Source: Nitrosopumilales archaeon CG15_BIG_FIL_POST_REV_8_21_14_020_37_12 (lineage in GTDB: Archaea; Thermoproteota; Nitrososphaeria; Nitrososphaerales; Nitrosopumilaceae). From it: a DNA stretch of 9,165 nt. Location: assembly GCA_002781805.1 (NCBI GenBank), contig PFFZ01000104.1, positions 868 to 10,032 on the forward strand, given 5' to 3'. The stretch's first letter is position 1; every line of letters starts with the position of its first letter. The position numbers and the translations under genes are program-made. Positions 1-5,728 of this stretch are shown piece by piece. The notes beneath the pieces were generated by a model. That model was given only the letters and a program-made list of their open reading frames with translations. It searched no databases and was not told the origin of the DNA.

Positions 1-764
1 ATGAAGCATATCTAGATGTTACAAAAAGAGTCAACAGAGATTTTTCTAAGGCCAGTCATTTAGCTCAACAAATTAAAAACACACTCAAAGAGAAATTAAA
101 AATTAGTTGTTCTGTAGGAATTTCTCCAAATAAATTAATTTCAAAAATAGCATCAGATTTTAAAAAACCTGATGGATTAACAGTTGTAACGCCTGAAAAA
201 ATAGAGGAATTTTTAGAGCCGCTTAAGATCAGAGATATTCCAGGAATAGGCAAAAAAACTGAGGAGCAATTTTCTCAGATGGGTATCAAAACGATAGGAG
301 AATTGAAGAGTTTGGACATATTTACGTTAAACAAAAAATTTGGAAGAAAAATTGGAACGTATATTTTTAATTCAGTAAGAGGAATCAACGGTGAACCAGT
401 AAAAGAACACGAACCAACTATTCAATTTAGTAAAATTGCAACATTGAAAAAAGATTCAAAAGATTTTGCATTTTTATTAGAAAATATGAAAGAGTCATGT
501 AAGGAACTACACAGTACAATTGTAAAAAATAACAAAATGTTCAAGTCAGTTGGGATCCAGCTAATACAATCAGATTTATCAAACAAGACAAAATCAAGAA
601 TGCTTAGAAATCCAACAAATAGTTATGACGAATTGGAAAAAAATGCAGAACAGTTGCTAAAAGAGGCCTTGGTGGATCAACACATGAATATCAGAAGACT
701 AGGAGTGAAAGTATCTGAACTTTCTGAAATGGCAGGTCAAAGTAGCATTACGAGTTATTTTTAG
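1..764 (+). CDS. dinB: DNA polymerase IV (DinB, Y-family translesion polymerase), 3' part
   Basis: Partial gene, open at the left edge; the reading frame starts at base 3 and gives 253 residues before TAA. Y-family polymerases copy past damaged template bases. The first codons read EAYLDVT, the end of the palm motif S-x-D-E-A-Y-L-D, so residue 1 is the second catalytic carboxylate and bases 1-2 (AT) fit the preceding Asp codon. Next come the conserved CSVGISPNKLISKIAS block, the KPDGL segment, a helix-hairpin-helix IPGIGKKT (about residues 79-86) and a little-finger domain. The protein ends in QSSITSYF, a C-terminal PIP box for binding PCNA. Compared with about 350-360 residues for archaeal DinB/Dpo4, roughly the first 105 residues lie outside the window. 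The last 17 nt overlap the convergent archaeosortase-like gene. Family assignment is secure. Confidence 0.95.
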   Translation, partial: EAYLDVTKRVNRDFSKASHLAQQIKNTLKEKLKISCSVGISPNKLISKIASDFKKPDGLTVVTPEKIEEFLEPLKIRDIPGIGKKTEEQFSQMGIKTIGELKSLDIFTLNKKFGRKIGTYIFNSVRGINGEPVKEHEPTIQFSKIATLKKDSKDFAFLLENMKESCKELHSTIVKNNKMFKSVGIQLIQSDLSNKTKSRMLRNPTNSYDELEKNAEQLLKEALVDQHMNIRRLGVKVSELSEMAGQSSITSYF

Positions 765-1701
765 GAATTGATCCACTATTAGAATCTAATTTTTTGAGTC
801 GCCTAGATTCAATCAAGATCACCAGAAGCAAGAAGATGAAAAGCCAAGGAAGGAACAGGATTTCCCCTGCGACTGAGTGAAATTCTTCCCATTGTTGTGC
901 ATCAGTGGTGACTTTAAGGGCATACCAAGATAAAGAGAAGATACGAATAACATTAACAATAATAGTTCCAAATATGCCCAAAACAAAATAGATAGATTTT
1001 CTATGTCGTGGGATATTCATTTTTAGTAAAAATGCACCCATCACAAGAGAATAGATAATTATGCTGTGAACGCCAGCAGAGGGCCAAAACACCTGAAGTA
1101 CCATTGAGCCATAATCACCCTTAAGAAACATGATATTATCACGTGCAGTCGCAACACCTAGATCAAACACAGTCACTAACCACACGTTAGTTTGAACCAA
1201 ATAAGGAACAACATACTGTAACGGCCCAAGAGAGTCATAAGGAAAGAATGCATCCAAAGACAAAATTATTGCACTTCCTCCCAAAAAGATAGGGCCGGCA
1301 GGCGCAATACGAATCCAACGAGTTCTAAAGAAGATAGTAAGGGCAGTCATGATAAATAAAGTCATAATCACAAAATCCCACAACCATGTCCAAGAATAGA
1401 TTAATTGAACATTGAAATGTTCGGCCGAATTTAAAATATAATCACGCAAACCAAATTCCAAAAATACCAAATAAGAGATGGTGAGAACCGCAAATGGTAT
1501 TGCAGAAATTAGTTGTTTTTTAGAAATTACAATTTTTAAGCCAACTAGTTCAGCAACAACAAATACCAATGCAAAAAGAAATCCACCCCTACCCTGATTC
1601 CAGCTCAAGCTAAAAGTGTCAGGAAAAACAATCAATGCAAAGAGAATAGGGCTGGCAATAATTCCAATTCCAGCCATTAAATTCCAATTTTGCATTAACA
1701 T
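748..1701 (-). CDS. Archaeosortase/exosortase-family membrane protein (thaumarchaeosortase-like), Ser replacing the catalytic Cys
   Basis: A 317-residue protein with about eight or more hydrophobic helices, e.g. residues 9-27, 40-60, 65-82, 106-126, 137-150, 209-227, 236-258 and 279-297. Exosortases and archaeosortases are transpeptidase-like enzymes in the cell membrane that cut C-terminal sorting signals of surface proteins, using a Cys, an Arg and a His. Here the Arg motif (NVIRIF, R253) and the His motif (EEFHSVAGEILF, H275) are clear, but the position expected to carry Cys reads WPSAGVHS, with Ser208 and no Cys nearby. The C-terminus is polar (SRRLKKLDSNSGSIPKNNS). ATG at 1701 was chosen; ATG codons at 1695 and 1677 are alternatives, and a TATA-like element lies just upstream. 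The small CxxC gene lies 27 nt upstream on the same strand. No protein with a recognisable C-terminal sorting signal is seen in the window. Family fairly sure; activity and substrate unknown. Confidence 0.75.
   Translation of the reverse strand: MLMQNWNLMAGIGIIASPILFALIVFPDTFSLSWNQGRGGFLFALVFVVAELVGLKIVISKKQLISAIPFAVLTISYLVFLEFGLRDYILNSAEHFNVQLIYSWTWLWDFVIMTLFIMTALTIFFRTRWIRIAPAGPIFLGGSAIILSLDAFFPYDSLGPLQYVVPYLVQTNVWLVTVFDLGVATARDNIMFLKGDYGSMVLQVFWPSAGVHSIIIYSLVMGAFLLKMNIPRHRKSIYFVLGIFGTIIVNVIRIFSLSWYALKVTTDAQQWEEFHSVAGEILFLPWLFIFLLLVILIESRRLKKLDSNSGSIPKNNS
790..795 (+). terminator. Candidate oligo-T terminator for dinB
   Basis: A run of six T residues lies 26 nt past the dinB stop, inside the 3' end of the convergent gene. 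Archaeal RNA polymerase terminates at oligo-T on the coding strand; there is no hairpin. Weak evidence based on position and composition only. Confidence 0.25.
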
Positions 1702-1720
1702 TATGCAAGAAATTGGCCAA

Positions 1721-1728
1721 TAAATAGG
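1721..1728 (-). promoter_or_regulatory. TATA-like element for the archaeosortase-like gene
   Basis: On the minus strand this reads CCTATTTA, centred about 23 nt before ATG 1701 and 29 nt before ATG 1695. It lies just after the stop of the upstream microprotein gene. The spacing fits a leaderless or near-leaderless mRNA. Confidence 0.4.
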
Positions 1729-1884
1729 TCAAGACGAACTTTGAATAAATTGAAATTGTTCAGGACAATTTAGGTGCTCATATTGAGGTTCAGAGAAAAC
1801 ATCATTTACCAGAAACATGACTACCAGGTATTGTTCAGATTTTGGAATAATTTTTGAGCATTTTTTGCATCTGAGCAGATCCAT
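1729..1884 (-). CDS. 51-residue CxxC/HxxC microprotein (putative zinc-binding)
   Basis: A short ORF opened by ATG at 1884 and closed by TGA, encoding 51 residues. It starts MDLLRCKKCSKIIPKSEQYL and continues through a hydrophobic stretch (VVMFLV) to QYEHLNC. Cys6 and Cys9 form a CxxC knuckle, and His37 with Cys40 form HxxC, a plausible four-ligand zinc site with a 27-residue loop. An in-frame TGA a few codons upstream limits the start to this ATG. It fills the 255-bp gap between nreA and the archaeosortase-like gene on the same strand. The ordered metal ligands and codon pattern support real coding. No named family is recognised; it could be a regulator or a subunit of a larger complex. Confidence 0.6.
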   Translation of the reverse strand: MDLLRCKKCSKIIPKSEQYLVVMFLVNDVFSEPQYEHLNCPEQFQFIQSSS

Positions 1885-1956
1885 GTGAAATATTTTTCAA
1901 AAATACACATTAGAAGCAGTATGTCATAATCTAAACTTACTAAACAATAGTTCATT

Positions 1957-3114
1957 TTAAAAAAAATCAGCAATTGTTTTTTGCCTTATCAGTTTTAATA
2001 TATTGCCTTTTGACAGCCATTCATTTTTGCTGATACTCATTTTTTTTGACGCAATGTCTAGTGCATTTTCAAAACTCTCAGCAACCAATTCCTTTTTTTT
2101 CATTGCAAGTCTGATTCCCTCTCTAACTTGCCAGACACCAACTGGAATTGCATATTCGGGCCTTATTTCCCGCAGGATTACAACACCTGCTTGAGTTTTG
2201 TGTTTAGATAGATACTCCACAACACCCAATTTTGCAGCAAAATATGCTCCAGCTATGGAAGGAGGGTGACCAATTCCTTTGGCATCCTCAAAATCAGAGC
2301 CAAATCCCAGAACACCATTAGAATACCAAGCTTCAATCATCTCGTAAATCCATCTATGAGGAAACAGCACTATGGAAAACAAATTTCCTAGATGCTCATG
2401 AGAAAAAATCTTGCATGAATCAATTAAAGGATAATCCAGTATCTCCTGTGTTAAAGATTTAGAAATGATATCATCAGTTGCAGTAATACTCCATCTTGTG
2501 GGAACTAGCTTTCTATCCTTGCCAAGCATGCCAATACTAAAACACTTTTGAATTTTTGAGATATCAATTCCAGAATGATATAGTTTTAAAACAGCGTCCT
2601 GAGATTTCAAGTCTTTGTCATAAAATGTTTTTTCAATGGATTTGTCTGATGAAGAATTTGAAAATTTTGCAGACTTGATCTCCCCAATAGGACCAAACGG
2701 AGCACTTTCATCATCAAGTGAAATATTCGAATGTGTTGTTTTATAAAATTCCAAATCAGAATCAGTAGGCTTTGAAGACATTGCCAGTTCTTGTAAATTT
2801 TCAATGTATCTGCCACCTGTTTGGTTTACAGACACTTTTTGGATTCCACGTACAAGATTAAGACGGAAATTTACAATCTCTTCTAATGTTTTGCCTGCCC
2901 ACCTTTCTGGGCTATCCAACAGTCCAGTATCACCATGCATTGGAGGAACCATGGGACCAACAGAGACTTTTGGATAACTAGAAGAACCCACAAAGACAGA
3001 AGGAGGACTAGAACCACTAACGGAATCAGACGAGTGGAAATTTCCATACTTTGACAAGCCTTCATGCCACTTTGCAAGAATTGCCTTTCTGATCTCCTGT
3101 GAAGTTAACGACAA
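1957..3114 (-). CDS. nreA: NreA-type DNA repair protein with C-terminal PIP box
   Basis: A 385-residue Nre-family protein. The N-terminal Nre domain shows the signature SGSSPPSVFVGSSSYPKVSV, then GPMVPPMHGDTGLLDSPERW (residues about 33-72). The C-terminal Nre domain covers roughly 195-350, with LVPTRWSITATDD (203-215) and GFGSDFEDAKGIGHPPS (270-286). It ends in QKTIADFF (378-385), a strong PIP box, so it should bind PCNA. In haloarchaea NreA is linked to repair of DNA damage together with PCNA; the biochemical activity is not settled. The N-terminus has no Cys, whereas many archaeal homologues carry a Cys-rich, finger-like segment before the SSPPS motif (from memory). TTG at 3114 is the only usable start before an upstream in-frame TGA. 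A TATA-like TTAATA on the minus strand, about 3138-3146, fits a leaderless start. Divergent from the BtuF-like gene. Confidence 0.9.
   Translation of the reverse strand: MSLTSQEIRKAILAKWHEGLSKYGNFHSSDSVSGSSPPSVFVGSSSYPKVSVGPMVPPMHGDTGLLDSPERWAGKTLEEIVNFRLNLVRGIQKVSVNQTGGRYIENLQELAMSSKPTDSDLEFYKTTHSNISLDDESAPFGPIGEIKSAKFSNSSSDKSIEKTFYDKDLKSQDAVLKLYHSGIDISKIQKCFSIGMLGKDRKLVPTRWSITATDDIISKSLTQEILDYPLIDSCKIFSHEHLGNLFSIVLFPHRWIYEMIEAWYSNGVLGFGSDFEDAKGIGHPPSIAGAYFAAKLGVVEYLSKHKTQAGVVILREIRPEYAIPVGVWQVREGIRLAMKKKELVAESFENALDIASKKMSISKNEWLSKGNILKLIRQKTIADFF
1959..1966 (-). terminator. Oligo-T tract at the nreA stop codon
   Basis: Eight consecutive T residues on the minus strand run from the last Phe codons of nreA into its TAA stop. 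This matches archaeal oligo-T termination and would separate nreA from the microprotein gene downstream. The final Phe-Phe of the PIP box contributes to the tract, so it may be partly a coding by-product. Confidence 0.35.
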
Positions 3115-3125
3115 TAAAAAACAGA

Positions 3126-3136
3126 CTCAAATTGAG
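3126..3136. repeat. Short inverted repeat upstream of nreA
   Basis: CTCAA-A-TTGAG is an 11-bp near-perfect palindrome lying between the presumed nreA TATA element and its TTG start. Its position would let a bound factor block transcription of nreA. It is short and could occur by chance in A/T-rich DNA. Confidence 0.3.
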
Positions 3137-3160
3137 CCTATTAAGATGTCTAAAACCCAT

Positions 3161-3201
3161 AGTTGACATAGAGTCAACGAGTTATGTTTAAGGAGTTGAC
3201 A
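3161..3201. promoter_or_regulatory. GTTGAC repeat cluster in the nreA / btuF-like divergent promoter region
   Basis: GTTGAC (3162-3167) and GTCAAC (3173-3178) form a 6-bp inverted repeat with a 5-bp spacer. A direct copy of the octamer AGTTGACA lies at 3161-3168 and again at 3194-3201, exactly 33 bp apart, about three helical turns. The copies flank the TATA-like TTATGTTTA of the plus-strand gene. This looks like an operator for a dimeric regulator, but no binding factor can be named. Confidence 0.45.
3182..3190 (+). promoter_or_regulatory. TATA-like element for the BtuF-like gene
   Basis: TTATGTTTA is centred about 29 nt before the GTG start at 3216, as expected for a leaderless or near-leaderless transcript. 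It is sandwiched between copies of the GTTGAC element. Confidence 0.4.
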
Positions 3202-3215
3202 GAGAATACAAGCTT

Positions 3216-4136
3216 GTGATAAACAGAATTGTTTCGTTTTTGCCAAGCGCAACAGAGTTATTATATGAATTTGGGGAAGAAGGCAAAATATTCGGAGTTA
3301 CTCATGAGTGCAAATATCCAGAAGAGGCAAAAGCAAAGCCCAAAGTAATCAATTCAGTGATCGACTCTGAACAACTAAGTAGCAAAGAGATTGATAAACA
3401 GACATGCCAGTTGCTAAAAGAAGGAAAAGATATTTTTCTTCTAGATGAAGATAACATCAGAAAGGCAGATCCGGATCTCATTATTTCACAAGAAACATGT
3501 GAGGTGTGTGCAGCACATACAAACCAAGTAAACAAAACAATCAAAATTATGCAAAAAAGACCACTACTTTATTCAATGAATCCCCATAATTTTGATGAGA
3601 TTATTTTATCAGTAATAAAATTAGGAAAAATTCTTCAAAAAGAGAACAAGGCAAATGAAATTGCAAGTGCATTAAAAAAAAGAATTCAAAAAATAAAAGA
3701 TTTGAAAGTAGAACAAAGACCAAAAGTACTGGCAATAGAATGGATAGAACCATTATTTACAGCAGGTCATTGGGTTCCCGAGATGATCGAAATTGCAGGA
3801 GGACAAAACATAATCAGTAAAACAGGAGAACACTCCAGAAGATTAAGCATTGAAGAGATAATCAAATCAGATCCAGACATCATAATAGTTATGCCATGTG
3901 GGTTTGATGCATACAGAACGGTTCAAGAATACAATCAAGTTTTAGACAAGGATGCATCATGGAAATCCCTAAAAGCGGTAAAAAACAACAAAGTTTTTGG
4001 AGTTGATGCAAATTCATTTTTTAGCAAACCAAGCATCAGAACCGTCACAGGAATTGAAATATTAGCAAAGATCATTCAACCTGAAAAAACAATAGACTTG
4101 GATATTCCAAGAGATTCATTTTTACACATCAAGTAA
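3216..4136 (+). CDS. Cytosolic BtuF-like (cobalamin-binding family) protein
   Basis: A 306-residue protein of the periplasmic-binding-protein fold family that includes BtuF, the vitamin B12-binding protein. It opens with RIVSFLPSATELLYEFG and carries GVTHECKYP (27-35), SQETCEVCAAH (91-101), EWIEPLFTAGHWVPEMIEIAGG (175-196) and VMPCGFD (225-231), with a late conserved NSFFSKPSIR. These match a widespread subgroup of 'cobalamin-binding' proteins that lack a signal peptide. Here too the N-terminus goes straight into the first strand, so the protein should be cytosolic. His30, Cys32, Cys95, Cys98, His101, His185 and Cys228 are all in conserved blocks and could bind metal or a corrinoid. No BtuC/BtuD transporter genes are adjacent. 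GTG at 3216 was chosen; the upstream ATG at 3184 is out of frame. Family sure, ligand uncertain. Confidence 0.85.
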   Translation: MINRIVSFLPSATELLYEFGEEGKIFGVTHECKYPEEAKAKPKVINSVIDSEQLSSKEIDKQTCQLLKEGKDIFLLDEDNIRKADPDLIISQETCEVCAAHTNQVNKTIKIMQKRPLLYSMNPHNFDEIILSVIKLGKILQKENKANEIASALKKRIQKIKDLKVEQRPKVLAIEWIEPLFTAGHWVPEMIEIAGGQNIISKTGEHSRRLSIEEIIKSDPDIIIVMPCGFDAYRTVQEYNQVLDKDASWKSLKAVKNNKVFGVDANSFFSKPSIRTVTGIEILAKIIQPEKTIDLDIPRDSFLHIK

Positions 4137-4141
4137 TAAAA

Positions 4142-4216
4142 TTACTCACGTTCTTCCAGTTCATCATCTTCAGGGTCTCGCCTTCCTGGACGAATTGGAA
4201 CATAAATCAAGGTCAC
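4142..4216 (-). CDS. Possible 24-residue microprotein with acidic tail
   Basis: GTG at 4216 opens a 24-residue frame reading MTLIYVPIRPGRRDPEDDEL and ending EERE before TAA. The order hydrophobic start, PxRPGRR basic turn, acidic tail looks like a real C-terminus rather than random A/T-rich translation. The frame is closed by an upstream TAG ten codons before the GTG. It lies on the same strand as the DsbA pair, 74 nt downstream, and converges on the BtuF-like gene with a 5-nt gap. It could be a tiny membrane-associated protein or the remnant of a longer gene. Uncertain. Confidence 0.35.
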   Translation of the reverse strand: MTLIYVPIRPGRRDPEDDELEERE

Positions 4217-4290
4217 AAGTATAGATAAAACACACTAGAAGATACAGTTCAAGGTTGTAAAAAATTGCCCAATAGCTAATTTCTATTAAA

Positions 4291-4776
4291 TTAGACTTTG
4301 TGATTAACTCTGCATTCAATTTTGAGGGATCGTACAGTGGTATAATAAACAATAACCAACAATCCTATTGCGGCAATTCGGATCGGGATTTCAAAATTTG
4401 TAACAAAAGAAGACGCCGTAGCACCCACAGTACCAAACGTAGAGATAATTGCAAACCCTACAGGGCCACAGCTGCATGCACCAGCGGCCGCACCAATAAA
4501 AGAGCCAAATATTCCACCACTCATTTTTTTCTTGGAACTTTTGAGTATGCTAATACGATAAACATTCATTGGAATTACTAATGAGGATAATATAGACAAT
4601 ATGACGATCAGCAAGAACCCAAATTCAGTCCCATCTGGGATATGAGACACCACATATGGTTCAAGAAAAACATATTCAGAAAGTAACAACAAACCAAAAA
4701 GCATCGAGATGAAAATGACAACTGCCAATACAACATATCGAAAATTAGAAAAAACAGTTTTCAATGTGGCTGTCAT
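4291..4776 (-). CDS. Four-helix membrane protein with intramembrane CxC, co-translated with DsbA-like protein
   Basis: A 161-residue protein with four predicted helices at about 14-37, 51-72, 88-115 and 131-149. The third holds the motif GAAAGACSCGPVGFA, placing Cys101 and Cys103 in a Gly/Ala-rich segment next to a Pro. A third Cys (C155) sits near the C-terminus. Its ATG overlaps the stop of the upstream DsbA-like gene by 4 nt (ATGA), so the two are very likely translated together and work on the same process. By analogy with DsbB, VKOR or CcdA it could pass electrons to or from the thioredoxin, but it does not show the signatures of any of these families that I know; this is inference. No named family recognised. 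Confidence 0.75.
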   Translation of the reverse strand: MTATLKTVFSNFRYVVLAVVIFISMLFGLLLLSEYVFLEPYVVSHIPDGTEFGFLLIVILSILSSLVIPMNVYRISILKSSKKKMSGGIFGSFIGAAAGACSCGPVGFAIISTFGTVGATASSFVTNFEIPIRIAAIGLLVIVYYTTVRSLKIECRVNHKV

Positions 4777-5435
4777 ATCATAGAATCCATGATTTGTTTG
4801 AAAACAGAATATGGTTGTGCTCCTTTGATTTGCTGTTCTTGTCCATCAGGCCCAATGATAAAGAATCCAGGGGTGCCATTAACCTCATGTTTTTTTGCCT
4901 CAGAAATATTATACTGAACTCTTTTAGAATATTTTTCAGAATCAAGACATTCATTAAACAAGTCCATGTCAAGTCCCAAATTAAATGCGAATGCTTTTAG
5001 GCGTTCAGAACTTGCCCAGCCGTTGTCAATTTGAGATTCCTGAGAAACATACAACACGTCATGATATTCCCAATATTTTCCCTGATCTTCAGCACAGTAA
5101 GATGCTTGTGCAGCTTTTGGAGAATCACTTCCCAAGAACGCAAGATCAACAAAAATGAAATTCGCCTTACCAGTATCAACATAATTTTGAAAAATAGCCG
5201 GTTTTGTATTATGAAACCAATTATAACATTGATGACACTGATAATCACCAAATTCAATTATGGTGATTGGGGCATCAGGATTGCCAAGGATAGAAGATCC
5301 CATGGTCGTAGAAATGCTCCCATGCATACGATTTGCAGATAAATCACGATCTCCCACATTTGATGTTGAAAATATTGCAACAAGCCCAATTAACACTAAA
5401 ATTGCAATACCACCAAAAAGAATTCGTTTATCCAT
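4773..5435 (-). CDS. DsbA-family thioredoxin-fold protein, membrane-anchored
   Basis: A 220-residue protein with an N-terminal signal anchor (residues 4-23) and a DsbA/thioredoxin-like domain facing outside the cell. The active site is FGDYQCHQCYNWF, with the CxxC pair at Cys67 and Cys70. The cis-Pro loop is VNGTPGFFIIG, with Pro189. The helical insertion between them contains KAAQASYCAED (Cys114) and a further Cys163, which might form a second structural disulfide. The role is to make, break or reshuffle disulfides in secreted or surface proteins. The ATG at 5435 has a TATA-like element inside the 3' end of the upstream finger gene, and the stop overlaps the start of the CxC membrane protein. 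Direction of redox activity cannot be read from sequence. Confidence 0.9.
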   Translation of the reverse strand: MDKRILFGGIAILVLIGLVAIFSTSNVGDRDLSANRMHGSISTTMGSSILGNPDAPITIIEFGDYQCHQCYNWFHNTKPAIFQNYVDTGKANFIFVDLAFLGSDSPKAAQASYCAEDQGKYWEYHDVLYVSQESQIDNGWASSERLKAFAFNLGLDMDLFNECLDSEKYSKRVQYNISEAKKHEVNGTPGFFIIGPDGQEQQIKGAQPYSVFKQIMDSMI

Positions 5436-5464
5436 ACAAACAAAAAATAAAAATTGTTTAAAAA
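5436..5464 (-). promoter_or_regulatory. Promoter and T-rich leader between the C2H2 gene and the DsbA-like gene
   Basis: On the minus strand a TTTTTTAAAC element (about 5456-5464) is centred 25 nt before the DsbA ATG. It is followed by T5 and T6 runs that could also end the upstream finger-gene transcript. The 31-bp gap therefore appears to combine a terminator and a promoter. Confidence 0.4.
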
Positions 5465-5466
5465 AC

Positions 5467-5664
5467 TTATTCCAAATTTCGAGAAAAACTTCTTTTGAAA
5501 AAGTTGGTTATTTTGAAAAACATTGTGTCAATGGGACAGATTTCACAAACAATTCCTCTAGTGTGTAAATCAAGGTGTTTTTCAAATTTTTTCCTAGATT
5601 CAAAAATAGAGTCACATTTGGAACAATAAACTTTGGTAATTTTGTTTTTGGGAGATCTTTCCAC
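5467..5664 (-). CDS. 65-residue C2H2 zinc-finger protein
   Basis: A small protein with one textbook C2H2 finger, VYCSKCDSIFESRKKFEKHL, completed by DLH: Cys14, Cys17, His30 and His34, with C-x2-C-x12-H-x3-H spacing and Phe21 and Leu31 as core hydrophobics. A second CxxC (Cys40, Cys43) follows but has no matching His pair, so it may be degenerate or a dimer contact. The tail is basic and aromatic (FFKITNFFKRSFSRN), suited to nucleic acid contact. The start is GTG at 5664: a clear TATA box lies 26 nt upstream, which favours this start over an out-of-frame ATG upstream. It lies 31 nt before the DsbA-like gene. Role as a transcription or RNA-binding factor is inferred. Confidence 0.7.
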   Translation of the reverse strand: MERSPKNKITKVYCSKCDSIFESRKKFEKHLDLHTRGIVCEICPIDTMFFKITNFFKRSFSRNLE

Positions 5665-5684
5665 GGAGGGATTTTAGAATTATT

Positions 5685-5694
5685 CCTTATAAAG
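5685..5694 (-). promoter_or_regulatory. TATA box for the 65-residue C2H2 gene
   Basis: CTTTATAAGG on the minus strand is close to the archaeal TATA consensus. Its centre is 26 nt before GTG 5664, so transcription should begin at or next to the start codon. Confidence 0.6.
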
Positions 5695-5728
5695 ATCCTG
5701 TTAAAAATCATGTTAAAAACAAAAAGAC

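Noticed and set aside
4170..4352. Minus-strand 60-codon frame beginning MFIIPLYDPSK.
   Set aside because: It overlaps the 3' end of the CxC membrane protein in another frame, has no domain pattern and is replaced downstream by the more plausible frame ending EERE.
4300..4581. Plus-strand 93-codon frame antisense to the CxC membrane protein.
   Set aside because: Low-complexity polar translation with no motif, while the opposite strand has clear membrane helices and coupling to DsbA.
5031..5568. Plus-strand frames antisense to the DsbA-like and C2H2 genes.
   Set aside because: No recognisable motif, and they oppose well-supported genes.
5508..5711. Minus-strand 67-codon frame overlapping the 65-residue C2H2 gene.
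   Set aside because: The alternative frame lacks the finger ligands; the GTG-started C2H2 frame has a TATA box at the right distance.
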